Source: Collimonas silvisoli
Lineage (GTDB): Bacteria; Pseudomonadota; Gammaproteobacteria; Burkholderiales; Burkholderiaceae_D
Reading direction: 5' to 3'
Length of the DNA stretch: 64,000 nt
NCBI RefSeq assembly: GCF_018305005.1
Contig: NZ_JAGQEG010000017.1
Span: 1-64,000, forward strand
Under the pieces are notes generated by a model. That model searched no databases. It saw nothing but the letters and a program-made list of their open reading frames with translations, and had not been told where the DNA came from. Position numbers and translations under genes: made by a program. Positions 9,501 through 18,379 of this stretch are shown here, in pieces (position 1 is the stretch's first letter; every line of letters begins with the position of its first letter).

Positions 9501-9689
9501 TCGCCAGAGAGCGCCGGCTGGTCGAGCGCGCTTGACGCACTGCTGCGCCGCCCCGGGTCCTGGCTGCCTGAGCGTATCGCGCTGCAGGAGCAATCCGCGA
9601 AGATGCAGGCAACCGGCGTATACCTGCCGTTAAACGCCTCTGCAACCGAATCTGTCAGCGCGACGCGCGAACTCATGCGCTCGAAATGA
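6510..9689 (+). CDS. Large candidate type III effector (1,059 aa)
   Basis: The longest frame starts at 6435, but that ATG lies in the -10 of the PIP promoter; the GTG at 6510, preceded by GAGG, is the best start. The first ~150 residues are Ser/Pro/Ala-rich and low-complexity, typical of T3SS export signals. A helical, Ala-rich middle follows, then from about residue 600 a Gly-rich, probably beta-rich region (LGASQLARSHLPIGGELTLLG; SIGASVTTRHAGVRASSGAG). No enzymatic motif is recognised. Large effectors of the AWR (RipA) or AvrE type are possible comparisons, but I cannot establish homology. It lies next to the T3SS locus. Confidence 0.7.
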   Translation: MKKLPIRIFPHGSPSPSASPSPDAAVAPAPSLSPSRTIASVYGSVRDLLSKTLALKRPSRNKPAGQRPMAETDWHTPFMRRSQFGEPLAARDIRPPPSLAQPPETGSGADLAKSAPAPRATASLQQQAARFKRAVGRLSDVKPEQSAAPRSAPLAELEHWLGCRTGLNAWVDKYFGRPGAGGNAPAADLLAALSERLATLAPPSASGQTLESDDDAGAIAPGPADAAPFAASVLVGQVLAGTFQPDDAGRALHALELLQDELDLSTPLQLAAAFSRTAETSSQDAASAATSAIGDAARSDAWRIARALASTEAGFEVLMKMAKTRPAIGTEQQTMLMLQAWDRLAAAPGDIAGALAQAHATHDDGGQLAPRVLRALAGSSEVRDTTAVFAWQQGFRSDAAQDELKKLKNRLHRFVTRGLLRVDKRNWFFQRMFGHKKSALRSLRHGTLGAQLGSISNEEAKYCAALSAACRTMAEALRKPRLALTQEQQTDGPAREAAAAALDILGANGMMRVEHFPLDETLLAALCKRPAVSGLAAKDQPAPRLDLTLLKDCATRFKIDKLSEVSAVLGEASKVAESTSLKPDNMQREEIRRVLRQLISEMPQGAQITLADGGRIGISTRGLSLGASQLARSHLPIGGELTLLGQRSRQAVVTIAKSTSGLEIFIGTETVVRKQAGAALHLGYSAGIDALAKARIGGTVRVTPFDHEVRKPRGVVLRAIRPLLTDDSEDWAAQRYDDKHTTETALDLVDFLFDEANRPVRANGADTQFFERFAQHFQDRQDVSVGWQTSKTDTRRSGMEMSIGASVTTRHAGVRASSGAGVTAAFEFGIKTDNDIGEQSGAMRHERHGAAAGSGKSVQAGFGLAPAWGTDKISGGVPGTNPFGFGGIYPKKMTGARISLVQRHGKLMNRACYADQQFSSFITFAAAVDSSRDEWIKMYQFNHGCDRPRAAALLRQDLDAIRSQHRSNQTLLVRHRLRPACARQADFYRALSQTSGRSPESAGWSSALDALLRRPGSWLPERIALQEQSAKMQATGVYLPLNASATESVSATRELMRSK

Positions 9690-9724
9690 TGCCGTCAGCA
9701 TGCAACAGCCGGAGTGAACGCCGC

Positions 9725-9787
9725 TTCGGATGCATGCCTCAAACTTCGCTGTTACGGACTACTCCGCCACCCCAAATCGCCTAACCT
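9725..9787 (+). promoter_or_regulatory. PIP/hrpII promoter upstream of the 10062 gene
   Basis: TTCGG-N15-TTCGC at 9725-9749, 32 bases, then TAACCT (YANNNT) at 9782-9787. Transcription would begin near 9795, leaving a leader of about 265 bases before the next gene. Within the leader a strong SD-like AAGGAGGT (9957-9964 region) precedes a TTG-initiated 8-codon frame, which may be chance. Confidence 0.75.
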
Positions 9788-10061
9788 GTGTAGCGGAACA
9801 CGCAGGCGTGCGACGGAATTTGCGGCTGCTGCCGCATGCGCTACTTATTTCCAGACATGCATCGTCGCCAAAATGACAGAGATGAAACACACGAAGCAGC
9901 AGCTGTCCAACGCCATGGCGACACACATCACCGCAATTTATGCAATTTCTAGCCAAGGAGGTAAGCGCCGCTTTGAAAAAAAGACAGGAAATTATTTAAC
10001 CGCATCGTTAAACGCAGGGCTATGCCTCGCATTCTGGTAATCAATCTAATGGGGAAACATT

Positions 10062-10904
10062 ATGAGCATTTTTTCAAAAATCAAACACGCCTTTGAGCAC
10101 TTCGGCCATGACATCGAAAATGTAGCCAAGGCCGCCATCCACGACGTCGAAGGCGTCGTCAAAACGCTGGAAAAAGACGTTGAACACGTCTTGCAGGATA
10201 CGATGAAGATGACAGAAGCGCTGATGGAGGGTAATTTCAAGGAAGGCTTGCAGGACTTTCTGAAAACTGCGGATGACGTAGTCAAGGGAGCCGGCGATCT
10301 GGTCACGAAGGAAGCCACCCTGGCAATGAGCGCGCTTGGCGATTTGCATATATCCAAAGGCTTGGACAAATTCGTCAGCAGCGCTGAAAAAGAAATCAAG
10401 ACAGTCACTAACGATGTCGAGAAAGGGATTGACTCGACGGTCAAGACGCTCGCCGATTCCACCGTCGGCATCGCCACCGGTTCGGTCCAGATGCTGAAAG
10501 ATCTCGCCCATGGAAACCTGAAGGCGGCGATGGGCGATGTGGTGAAGGTGGGTGAAGACGTGGCAACCGTGGCGGCCGATCTGACGCCGGAAGGATTGGC
10601 GGTAGACATGGCGAGCCAGGTGATGGTTGCCGCACATATCGGCAACGCCAAGATCGACGACCTGGTGGCCGGCGCAATGCACGGCAATGTAGGCGAGATG
10701 GTGAAAGGCGCCGAAAAAGCTGTCAAAAGTGAAGTGGTTTCGAAGGTTGAAGATTACGCTGAATCAAAGCTGGCGTCGAATCCGAAAACTTCGGAAATGC
10801 TTTCGAATGTCTTGCCGTTTGTGGCAATGGCGCCCGATGTCAGCCGTAATCAGAAAAACGCGGAAAACAATCGCTCCTCGCATCACCAGCATGCATTCGC
10901 ATAA
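10062..10904 (+). CDS. Cys-free amphipathic helical protein, possible harpin-like T3SS substrate
   Basis: 280 residues, no Cys and no Trp, with successive amphipathic helices (VEGVVKTLEKDVEHVLQD; GLDKFVSSAEKEIKTVTNDV; GNLKAAMGDVVKVGEDV). No signal peptide. ATG at 10062 follows GGGGAAAC, a moderate SD. It is monocistronic, behind a PIP box and closed by a strong terminator at 10963. Absence of Cys, solubility and Hrp-type regulation resemble harpins or secreted helper proteins, but it is not Gly-rich like classical harpins. Function unknown. Confidence 0.65.
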   Translation: MSIFSKIKHAFEHFGHDIENVAKAAIHDVEGVVKTLEKDVEHVLQDTMKMTEALMEGNFKEGLQDFLKTADDVVKGAGDLVTKEATLAMSALGDLHISKGLDKFVSSAEKEIKTVTNDVEKGIDSTVKTLADSTVGIATGSVQMLKDLAHGNLKAAMGDVVKVGEDVATVAADLTPEGLAVDMASQVMVAAHIGNAKIDDLVAGAMHGNVGEMVKGAEKAVKSEVVSKVEDYAESKLASNPKTSEMLSNVLPFVAMAPDVSRNQKNAENNRSSHHQHAFA

Positions 10905-10962
10905 TCGACAATTGATTTGATGCAGGCAGCGCTGCGTCAAGACTGCCTCGAATACGCCAAAG

Positions 10963-10998
10963 CATCCTTCCTGCGAAAGCACGAAGGATGTTTTTTTT
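10963..10998 (+). terminator. Rho-independent terminator after the 10062 gene
   Basis: Stem CATCCTTC / GAAGGATG around a CTGCGAAAGCAC loop followed by eight T residues. Confidence 0.9.
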
Positions 10999-11078
10999 AG
11001 CTGCCGGCTATTCAAGGCCGTCTTTTTTGGGGAAAACGCGAAAGGCGCCAGCAAAGCCGAACTGCGCTAGCGCACTGA

Positions 11079-11321
11079 GCTAACTGGGGTCGGAGTGAAC
11101 TTTCTGCGCGCTTTTTGCAGAAACTTCACTCTGCCCCCACTTAGCGGACCACGGAGTAGCTGCCTCATCGTTAAAAAGAACAAAGCCGCGTAGTGCGCTC
11201 TGTGTTTCTCCGAATCCGTCATGTGGGGTCAGAGTCAAGTTTCGCGATGAAGCACCGCGAAAGTTGACTCTGACCCCAGATGACTCTTGCCGGGGCGATG
11301 TCATGAATGATGAAACTCTCA
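11079..11321 (-). repeat. Dispersed double-hairpin repeat, copy 2
   Basis: Same structure as the copy at 5188: hairpin 11079-11145, conserved spacer, hairpin 11223-11278, then a conserved tail ending ATGAAACTCTCA, shared with copy 3. It sits 20 bases beyond the stop codon of sctC, between two convergent genes. Confidence 0.85.
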
Positions 11322-11341
11322 ATAAGTTAAAACCCAGGACA

Positions 11342-13219
11342 CTAGCGGACTGAACTGGTTGAAACGTTAGCCGCGGAAGGGCCTGACACCGCAATGATCC
11401 GCGGCGTCAACAGGAACAGCCGTTGGAAACGCTGGCCCTGGTGGTGCTTGAAGCGGAACAGGCCGCCAATCAACGGGATTTTCGACAAACCTGGCACCGC
11501 AGTTTCTGCATGGTCATCCTGATCGACAGAGTAACCGGCAATCAGCAAACTCTCGCCGTTGTTGATCAACGCCTGCGTGTCTATGGTGCTGTTGCTTACA
11601 ATCGGCAACGTTCCAACCTGCTGCGTGCTCAGCTGGCCATCCTCGATGTGCACATTAAGATGAATCTGCTCAGTGCTTGACGTGGGCACGATCATCGGCA
11701 ATACCCTGAGCGATACGCCGGCCGATACGCTATACAGGTCCGCAGACTGGTAGCCGGAGACCGGCACATAGAAGGTTTGCTTGTTGTCCATGATTGCTTC
11801 CACGTTGTCCAGCGTCTCGACTTTGGGGCTGGCGGTGACGCGCGCCTGATCGCTTTGCTGGAGTGCCGTGACCCGCCCCAGTAAGTAACGCCCGGCACCG
11901 CCGATCACCGCCGTCAGGACGCCGCCTGCCGGCGTGGAGAGTATCGGCCCGGTGCTGGTCTGGTTCGCCGGGTTGCCGAAACCCTGCGGATTGAGGGAGT
12001 CGGGATTTCCAGTCTGGGCCAGGGCGCCGTTCCCGGTCTGCACATCCATGTGGCCGGAATGCAGCCGCCAATCGACGCCTAGCTCTTTCAGCGCATTGTC
12101 GGTGATCTCGATGATAGTCGCATCTATTTCAAGAACGCCGGGGCGCTGGTCCAGCGATTCGATCAGCGCTTGAAAAGCCGGCATGTTTTCGGCCCGGTCG
12201 CGCACGAAAATCGCATTGCTGCGAGGATCGGCTTCAATCACCGGTCCGGCAGATGCCGCGGCTTGTTCGGCAGTGCTAGCGTCGGCACGGCCAGCCATGG
12301 CGCCGGCGGGAAGCGGCGCAACATCTGCAGCAGGCTGGCGCGAATTATCCGCCGTGGAAAGCCCGGGCAAGGTCGGCAGCGGCGGCCGCGCGTTAGCGCC
12401 GGACGCAGGCGCAACGCCGCTGTTGGCGCCGGTGCTGCGCAGGCTCTTCATCCTGTAGGTATCGCGCGGCGCCGGAGTGGCGTCGCCAGCTGCTGCCTGG
12501 CCGCCGCCATTCACCGCATACAGGCCGCGCAGCAGCGACGCGACACCGCGCACCGTCACGCCTTGGCCGTCGATTGTGACGGTACGGTCCGTGGCCCAGG
12601 CATAGCTCAAAGGAAAACGCTGCACAACAATCTTATCGCTCGGGGCCGAGGTTTGATCAATCAAACGGGCGACATCGGACACCAGTTCCACGTACCGCGG
12701 CGGCCCGGATGCGATCACCAATCCTGTTTCGCTGTCATAGCGGACAGGAAAGCGCCGATCCGCGATGCCAAGGCTTCCCAGCACGCGCCGCAGTTCCGCC
12801 ACATTGCTGTGCTTGAGACTGATGGTCGCGTTACGGGCCTCGTTGGCGCCGGCAATACTGAGCACCGCGCCGTCGTAATACCAGATGAAGCCGAATGTAT
12901 TGGCCATCTTGTCCAGGAACTGCTCCGGAGAACTGTCGAAACGACCTGACACGGAACCGTCGACATGAGAGGAAATCGAGGTCATGATATTTTCGCTGGC
13001 GCCAAAGTCGCGCAAGACATCCTTAAGATCTTTATGATCAGCCACGTACTGGAATCTCTGGCTTTTCCAGACCAGCGGCTGAGCGCCGGCGCTGGCCCCC
13101 GCCACGCATAGAATCACCGGCAATACCCAGGAGATTTGTCGATACAGCGCGCTGCGCTGTCTGCGCAGATACGAAACCGCGCTGTGCGCTTGCCCGCACA
13201 TCAGAGAAATGTTTGTCAT
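11342..13219 (-). CDS. sctC: T3SS outer-membrane secretin SctC (HrcC)
   Basis: 625 residues from ATG 13219; the frame extends upstream to 13387 but overlaps the activator gene, and the Sec signal (SWVLPVILCVAGASAGAQ, about residues 29-47) fits the shorter form. N-domains include KDLKDVLRDFGASENIM and FVRDRAENMPAFQALIESLDQRPGVLEIDATI, followed by the secretin core (GRVTALQQSDQARVTASPKVETLDN; PVSGYQSADLYSVSAGVSLRVLP). Forms the outer-membrane ring of the injectisome. It follows the activator gene by 47 bases, with a hairpin between, and no PIP box was seen in front of it. Confidence 0.95.
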   Translation of the reverse strand: MTNISLMCGQAHSAVSYLRRQRSALYRQISWVLPVILCVAGASAGAQPLVWKSQRFQYVADHKDLKDVLRDFGASENIMTSISSHVDGSVSGRFDSSPEQFLDKMANTFGFIWYYDGAVLSIAGANEARNATISLKHSNVAELRRVLGSLGIADRRFPVRYDSETGLVIASGPPRYVELVSDVARLIDQTSAPSDKIVVQRFPLSYAWATDRTVTIDGQGVTVRGVASLLRGLYAVNGGGQAAAGDATPAPRDTYRMKSLRSTGANSGVAPASGANARPPLPTLPGLSTADNSRQPAADVAPLPAGAMAGRADASTAEQAAASAGPVIEADPRSNAIFVRDRAENMPAFQALIESLDQRPGVLEIDATIIEITDNALKELGVDWRLHSGHMDVQTGNGALAQTGNPDSLNPQGFGNPANQTSTGPILSTPAGGVLTAVIGGAGRYLLGRVTALQQSDQARVTASPKVETLDNVEAIMDNKQTFYVPVSGYQSADLYSVSAGVSLRVLPMIVPTSSTEQIHLNVHIEDGQLSTQQVGTLPIVSNSTIDTQALINNGESLLIAGYSVDQDDHAETAVPGLSKIPLIGGLFRFKHHQGQRFQRLFLLTPRIIAVSGPSAANVSTSSVR

Positions 13220-13239
13220 GAATAGGTATGAGAAAGATG

Positions 13240-13260
13240 GGCGGCTCGCGGGAGCCGCCT
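13240..13260 (-). terminator. Hairpin between the activator gene and sctC
   Basis: GGCGGCTC-CCGCG-style stem (minus strand GGCGGCTCCCGCGAGCCGCC) directly after the activator stop codon, followed by ATCTTTCTC rather than a clean U tract. It may attenuate read-through into sctC or act as an RNA-stability element. Confidence 0.45.
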
Positions 13261-13266
13261 CGGGGT

Positions 13267-14727
13267 TCAGCCGTAGATGGTTTCGGATGGCGACTCGTTG
13301 AATTGCCTGCGATAGCCCTTGGCCAGCGCGGACCGGCTGCTGACGCCCCATCGGCTGGCCGTATCGAAGATCGACGCCCCGGCCCAATCGCCGTCAAGCA
13401 AATCACTGCGAACGCCATCCAGCCGCAGACTGCGGATCACGTTGCTGGGCGACACGCCGATCGATCTCTTGAACGCCAGCTGCAAGGCGCGCTCGGTGAC
13501 ATCGACATGTGCGGCAACCTCGCGCGTGCTCAGATTCGCCCGGTTCAGGTTATCGACGATGTAGCGATACGCGCGCCGGTATTTTGCCGGCAGGCGAGCA
13601 GAAACATCATCGCTCGACGCCGTCCCGGCGTGCGCCCCGCCGTGCGCCTTATCGAGCGGCCGCACCTCGACCGCCTCCAAGCGCAGGCACCGCAACGCTT
13701 CGCTTGCATATTTCGAATAGAACTGGAGCGCTTGCGCTGGATTGCCGCGCCGCACTGCAACTTTCGATGAGGCATACAGATACTCGACATTCCAGCGCCG
13801 CGTTCCCGCTTCTCCCTCAGACCGGTTGATCTTGACCAAGACGCGATCCGCAATGTCGTCTAGTCCGCCCGCCAGTGCCGCGAGTATGACGTCGAGCTTG
13901 GCAAGGAAGCCCTGGCCGGCGCCGCCGAAGCGTTGCGGTTCGTCAATCGCGAAAAAAAGCCGGTCCGCCGCGGTAGCGTCGCCTTGCACCAGGCGATCCA
14001 GCAAATGCAGATATTCCCGGCGCTGCACCAGCAACAACGGCATAGGCGACATCACGGCAGTCGCTTCATGCACATGGCGCATGCGCGCAGTGCGCTCGCC
14101 GGCTGACTGCATGCTGGCGCTGCGAGCCGAAGTCCAGAACGCGTGATCGCCCAAGGTCGCGGCGCCACGGATCTGCAACTGCACGTCGAACTCTCTCGCC
14201 AGCAGCGCTACCAACAATCGCCAGCCAGGCTGACGATGTTCATCGGCCAGTTCTGCAGCACGCAACAGCGCATCATCCGCCGCAGTCTGGTGGCCGATTT
14301 GATGCTGCACCAGTGCGATCCCCAGCAAACCTTCCAGCACATCGCTGGCGGTGGCGGCCTCGTCGTTGCACATGCGCGTAAAACATTTCGCGCTGGCGCT
14401 GTAACGATCGCGCAGCATCAGCTGCCAGCCGGTATTTCGGCAAGACATGATGCGCAGCCGGTCGCCATTGGCCCCGAGCAGTTTTTGTGCGCGACGATAC
14501 GCCTCTTCGGCATCCTCGTCATGGCCGAGCAGCAGCGACGAATCGCCTAGCGCAATCAAGCGGGCAATATCGTCAGCCGTCAGGTCGCGGCGGCTGCGTT
14601 CAAGCACGTCGTCGACCTGGCAATAGGCGCGATCGAAAGCGCTGTCGAGCAACGCGGTCGAATAGGCGGGAAGTTTATCTTGCAGGGATAGCGCCGAGGT
14701 GAGCGCAAAATAGACGGTGGAAAACAT
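13267..14727 (-). CDS. hrpB: AraC-type T3SS master activator, HrpB/HrpX family
   Basis: 486 residues from ATG 14727, which has a GGAG SD nine bases upstream; a longer frame begins at 14754. The long N-terminal part is TPR-like (DEDAEEAYRRAQKLLGANGD; RRGNPAQALQFYSKYASEAL). The C-terminal ~100 residues are an AraC HTH (NLSTREVAAHVDVTERALQLAFKRSIGVSP and SIFDTASRWGVSS). Length and layout match Ralstonia HrpB and Xanthomonas HrpX, which bind PIP/hrpII boxes; ten such boxes occur in the window. Its neighbour is sctC. Confidence 0.92.
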   Translation of the reverse strand: MFSTVYFALTSALSLQDKLPAYSTALLDSAFDRAYCQVDDVLERSRRDLTADDIARLIALGDSSLLLGHDEDAEEAYRRAQKLLGANGDRLRIMSCRNTGWQLMLRDRYSASAKCFTRMCNDEAATASDVLEGLLGIALVQHQIGHQTAADDALLRAAELADEHRQPGWRLLVALLAREFDVQLQIRGAATLGDHAFWTSARSASMQSAGERTARMRHVHEATAVMSPMPLLLVQRREYLHLLDRLVQGDATAADRLFFAIDEPQRFGGAGQGFLAKLDVILAALAGGLDDIADRVLVKINRSEGEAGTRRWNVEYLYASSKVAVRRGNPAQALQFYSKYASEALRCLRLEAVEVRPLDKAHGGAHAGTASSDDVSARLPAKYRRAYRYIVDNLNRANLSTREVAAHVDVTERALQLAFKRSIGVSPSNVIRSLRLDGVRSDLLDGDWAGASIFDTASRWGVSSRSALAKGYRRQFNESPSETIYG

Positions 14728-14870
14728 AAGCGTTACTCCAGTGTAGGTTGTCAAAAAAAATCAGACGATCCGTTGCCGGTTGCCGAATGAATGACACCAG
14801 CGACAATTTCATCATAGGCGAAAGCAACTCCGCAATTTTCAACAAACAACATCTGATTCCACAACAATCT

Positions 14871-15728
14871 TCACTTTTTCAATGCATTTTCCGGCGCCGA
14901 TTTATCTTGCGGGTTACCGACCATCCCGGTGCTTAACGTTCGACCGAAACCCAGGAATTTAATATCGTTCACGACCTGTCCCGCAAACACCGCCGCCAGC
15001 GCGATTACCATCACCAGGCCGACAGCACCGCGCAGCGGCTGGCTCAGCGAGTTCGGCTCAAGTTTGTCTGCCGCCCGAGAAATCAAGCCTATGCCTATTT
15101 CGATCAATACCAGCACCAGCATGATTGGCGTACCGAGTTTGGCGATGCCGGTCCAGAGAGAGTCCGTGCGTTGAATCAGAAATGCCTCGGCGGTACTTGA
15201 GAGCGATGGCATGAGCTGCTGCACCGGCCACCATTTGAAAGATTCGAACAAAGCCCCAAGTACAAAGATCATGCCGCCGCCAACGTAGAACAAGGTGACC
15301 ACAAGTTGCAGCAGCACGGCCGATACCGGCGTGCTTTGATCGCCGCGCAGCGGGTTGCTCATCTGTATGTTATTGAACCCGGCAAGATCGTCGATCAGTG
15401 TGCCGACGCTCTGTGCGATCCAAAAGGCCGTGGCTGCGGAATATCCGAACGCCAGCCCAAGGAATGCTTCCTTCGCCGTCAGGACCAGCAGCGTCGCGCT
15501 ATTTAAATTTTCAAAGACTTCAGGATTCTGTCCCGCTGTCACAAAATAAGTGAGCAAATAGATGACGCCGTTGCGGGCTATTCCGGGTATCGCCTGATCG
15601 CTGGTAGGCGGGAATACGAGAAATACAATCATGATGCGCATGCCGGCGAGCAGCATCGCGACGATCAAATTGTGATACGCCGTGTACAAGGACAGCAATG
15701 TATTGCTCAGAACCGTTAATTCATTCAT
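14871..15728 (-). CDS. sctT: T3SS export apparatus protein SctT (HrcT)
   Basis: 285 residues, multi-pass inner-membrane protein of the FliR/SctT family with hydrophobic blocks near 20-40, 75-100, 130-150, 185-205 and 230-255, and the typical KAFLG-like LTAKEAFLGLAFGYSAA and LAGFNNIQMSNP regions. Part of the export gate. Last gene of the minus-strand operon that begins with hrpB1; 78 bases separate it from sctO. Confidence 0.93.
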   Translation of the reverse strand: MNELTVLSNTLLSLYTAYHNLIVAMLLAGMRIMIVFLVFPPTSDQAIPGIARNGVIYLLTYFVTAGQNPEVFENLNSATLLVLTAKEAFLGLAFGYSAATAFWIAQSVGTLIDDLAGFNNIQMSNPLRGDQSTPVSAVLLQLVVTLFYVGGGMIFVLGALFESFKWWPVQQLMPSLSSTAEAFLIQRTDSLWTGIAKLGTPIMLVLVLIEIGIGLISRAADKLEPNSLSQPLRGAVGLVMVIALAAVFAGQVVNDIKFLGFGRTLSTGMVGNPQDKSAPENALKK

Positions 15729-15806
15729 CGTTATCTGCTTTAGGAGGTTCCAAGAATTTCGTCGTCGCGGCGAACGCGGGCATGACGCAGCAAGGCATAT
15801 GCGAGC

Positions 15807-16292
15807 TCACCTTAAGGCACGCCGCGCCAGCAGCGTTTCAATGGCTTCCTCGTCAGCGTTTTCCTCGCGGCGGCGGCGAGTTTCGTCTTCAATCTGTTTC
15901 AGCTTGTTCCGGCACTTGTCGAGCGCGGCATCTATGCGGGCCAGCCTGGTACGCAACGCTGCAACTTTGCGCTCCTGCTTTTCTAGCGCGTCGCGCGCCT
16001 GGCGCTCGCGGGCTTGCATGGCCTTGACCTCTCCGCGCAAATGACTGCGCCAGGCGTCATGGCTTAAATACAGTGCAGCAGACAAGCTTGTGGAAAGCAG
16101 CTCTTTCAAGCCATCTTCGTGAATGCGGCGGCGTTCGCAAGCCTGCTCTGTTTCGGCAGCAGCTGCGGCGTGCGTCGCCTCGGCCGCCAGCATGTCTTGC
16201 CGGGCGGCTTCGAGTTCATCCTTGGCACGCTGCTGCCGGCGCATCTGCGCAGCAACAATTGCCCGCCATATTTTTGCAGCGTCAACGCTCAT
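15807..16292 (-). CDS. sctO: T3SS stalk protein SctO (HrpB7/FliJ-like)
   Basis: 161 residues, almost entirely coiled coil rich in Arg, Glu and Ala (QMRRQQRAKDELEAARQDML; ERQARDALEKQERKVAALRTR). Position directly downstream of sctN and upstream of sctT is that of hrpB7 in Ralstonia and Xanthomonas. The SctO/FliJ class inserts into the ATPase ring as a central stalk. Nine bases separate it from sctN. Confidence 0.85.
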   Translation of the reverse strand: MSVDAAKIWRAIVAAQMRRQQRAKDELEAARQDMLAAEATHAAAAAETEQACERRRIHEDGLKELLSTSLSAALYLSHDAWRSHLRGEVKAMQARERQARDALEKQERKVAALRTRLARIDAALDKCRNKLKQIEDETRRRREENADEEAIETLLARRALR

Positions 16293-16301
16293 CGCGCGCC
16301 A

Positions 16302-17624
16302 TCAATTGGAGAACTGTGAAATGATCGCATGCGTATGCGCTCCCGGCGCCTCTTCGTCCGTGCCCTGCATCAGGAATTGCTCGATTGCTTCGTGATGCGA
16401 GATAGCCTCGTCGGCTAGCGGATCGGTCCCCTGCTGATATTCGCCGATCTGCAGCAGCAGCTCGATCTCGTTGAATTTCGCCATCAGCTTGCGCACCCGG
16501 CCGGCGCCGCTGCAATGCGCGCTGCTCGCTACCAGGGTCATCACCCGGCTCAAGCTATTGAGAACGTCGATCGCAGGATAGTGATTGCGCGCGGCGATAG
16601 CGCGCGACAGAACGATGTGGCCATCGAGGATGCCGCGTACTTCTTCGCTGACCGGATCGTTCCCTTCTTCGTCCTCGGCCAGCACCGTATAGAACGCAGT
16701 AATCGAGCCTACGCTGCCCATGCCTGCACGTTCCAGCAAGCGCGGCAGCTCGGCAAAAATGGAGGGGGGGAAGCCGCGCCGTGTCGGCGGTTCGCCAGCC
16801 GACAAGCCGATTTCACGTTGGGCCCGCGCAAAACGCGTCAGCGAATCCATCATCAGCAACACGCGCATGCCTTGGTCGCGAAAATACTCGGCAATCGCAG
16901 TGCCCACATAGGCAGCCTTGGCGCGCTCGATCGATGAGCGATCCGAAGTCGCACAGACCACCACGCTCTTGGCCATGCCCTCCCTGCCAAGAATCAATTC
17001 AATGAACTCTCGCACTTCGCGGCCGCGTTCGCCGATCAGCACCACCACGTTCACGTCGCAGGCTGCGCCGCGGGCCAGCATGCCGAGCAGCGTGCTCTTG
17101 CCGACGCCGGCCGGGGCGAAGATGCCGACCCGCTGACCTTCTCCGATTGTCATCAAGCCGTCGATGACACGCACGCCGGTGTCAAGCGGCTCTTCTATCA
17201 TGCGGCGGGTGAGCGGATCCGGTGCAGCCGCGATGACGGAGCGGAACTCTTTGGTCTCGATTGCGCCGAGCTGGTCCAGCGGCTCGCCCAGACCGTCGAG
17301 CACGCGGCCCATGAGCGCCGGGCCTACCGGCACGGACAAGGGCCGTCCCTGTCCGACCACCCGTGTTGAACGCGATAAGCCGACTACGCTGCCGAACGGC
17401 GCCAGCAGCGCGAATTGGCGGGTGAAGCCGACCACCTCGGCGCGCTGCACCAGACGCCCGTCAGCTTCGCGTAGCTCGCATAATTCACCTAGCGTAGCGT
17501 CCAGGCCGCCCACTTTCAGCAAGGTACCTATGACTTCGACCACCTTGCCGTGCTGCTTGAGCATGGGCGTCGCATCGAGCGTGGCGTCCAGCGTGTCGAG
17601 AAAACTATCGAATCCGTCCATCAT
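16302..17624 (-). CDS. sctN: T3SS ATPase SctN (HrcN)
   Basis: 440 residues. Walker A is at about 170-178 (APAGVGKST), Walker B at [18 protein letters not shown], with the family signature [16 protein letters not shown]. Energises chaperone release and substrate unfolding at the cytoplasmic face. The start overlaps the end of sctL by four bases (ATGA), which indicates translational coupling. Confidence 0.97.
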   Translation of the reverse strand: MMDGFDSFLDTLDATLDATPMLKQHGKVVEVIGTLLKVGGLDATLGELCELREADGRLVQRAEVVGFTRQFALLAPFGSVVGLSRSTRVVGQGRPLSVPVGPALMGRVLDGLGEPLDQLGAIETKEFRSVIAAAPDPLTRRMIEEPLDTGVRVIDGLMTIGEGQRVGIFAPAGVGKSTLLGMLARGAACDVNVVVLIGERGREVREFIELILGREGMAKSVVVCATSDRSSIERAKAAYVGTAIAEYFRDQGMRVLLMMDSLTRFARAQREIGLSAGEPPTRRGFPPSIFAELPRLLERAGMGSVGSITAFYTVLAEDEEGNDPVSEEVRGILDGHIVLSRAIAARNHYPAIDVLNSLSRVMTLVASSAHCSGAGRVRKLMAKFNEIELLLQIGEYQQGTDPLADEAISHHEAIEQFLMQGTDEEAPGAHTHAIISQFSN

Positions 17625-18379
17625 TCCATGCTTTCATGTTCGGCCGGCGCGTCGTCCTGGTCCGGCGCATGATCTTCGTGGAGTTGCTGGAGTGACGACA
17701 GCGGCTCGGCAACCAGGCCGGCAACAGCCTGCCGCAGCGCATCGACATGCAATGAGAGGCTGCCGTCGATCACGCCGTAATCCCACTCGCAGACGCAGCT
17801 TCCCGGCAGCAGATCGGCGCGTCCCGCAACTTGCGGATTGACGCCCCATTGGTTGTCGCTGCAGGCCGCGCCGAAGGCGTCTCGGGCAGCGTCCAGGTCC
17901 TGAGGAGCTACCCGCACGGTCAAAAACGATGAATCGTCCAGGAGCCGGTCGACGGTGCCGGCAACCTGCGCGAACAGCGCCTTGGGATCGGCAGTGCCGA
18001 GCACGCGTTCGACGGTACGCGTAACAATCTGTGCGATCCGCTCGCGGGTGGCGCTAAGCAACTGACGCTGCGAAGCCGCCTGGCGCAGCATGGCGTCGTG
18101 CACCTCTGCCAGCCCGCGCCGGCGGCCGGCTGCGTAGCCCAGGCGCGCGCTATTGTCGAAACGGCGCTGCGCTGCCGTTTCAAGCGTATCCGCCCGTTGC
18201 TGCGCTTCGGCCACGATGGCCTGGGCCGACGCTTCGGCATCAGCCAGCAGTCCGGCATAACGCCGTTCAAGTGCGCCATGCGCTTGATCGAGGGCCACCA
18301 CGCTGGCAAGTTCCGCGCTGCGTATCACGTCTACGTCGGGGCCGACGGACGGTTGTTCCGAGCTTAGCCAAATAGCCAT
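17621..18379 (-). CDS. sctL: T3SS stator protein SctL (HrpB5/HrcL)
   Basis: 252 residues, FliH-like: a charged helical centre ([22 protein letters not shown]) and a conserved C-terminal half ([18 protein letters not shown] ... [27 protein letters not shown]). Links the ATPase to the sorting platform and regulates it. Overlaps both sctK (16 bases) and sctN (4 bases). Confidence 0.9.
   Translation of the reverse strand: MAIWLSSEQPSVGPDVDVIRSAELASVVALDQAHGALERRYAGLLADAEASAQAIVAEAQQRADTLETAAQRRFDNSARLGYAAGRRRGLAEVHDAMLRQAASQRQLLSATRERIAQIVTRTVERVLGTADPKALFAQVAGTVDRLLDDSSFLTVRVAPQDLDAARDAFGAACSDNQWGVNPQVAGRADLLPGSCVCEWDYGVIDGSLSLHVDALRQAVAGLVAEPLSSLQQLHEDHAPDQDDAPAEHESME

Noticed and set aside
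9714..10040. 108-codon plus-strand frame upstream of the 10062 gene
   Set aside because: It begins before the PIP box and spans the promoter, so it would not be on the transcript; a shorter version lacks an SD.
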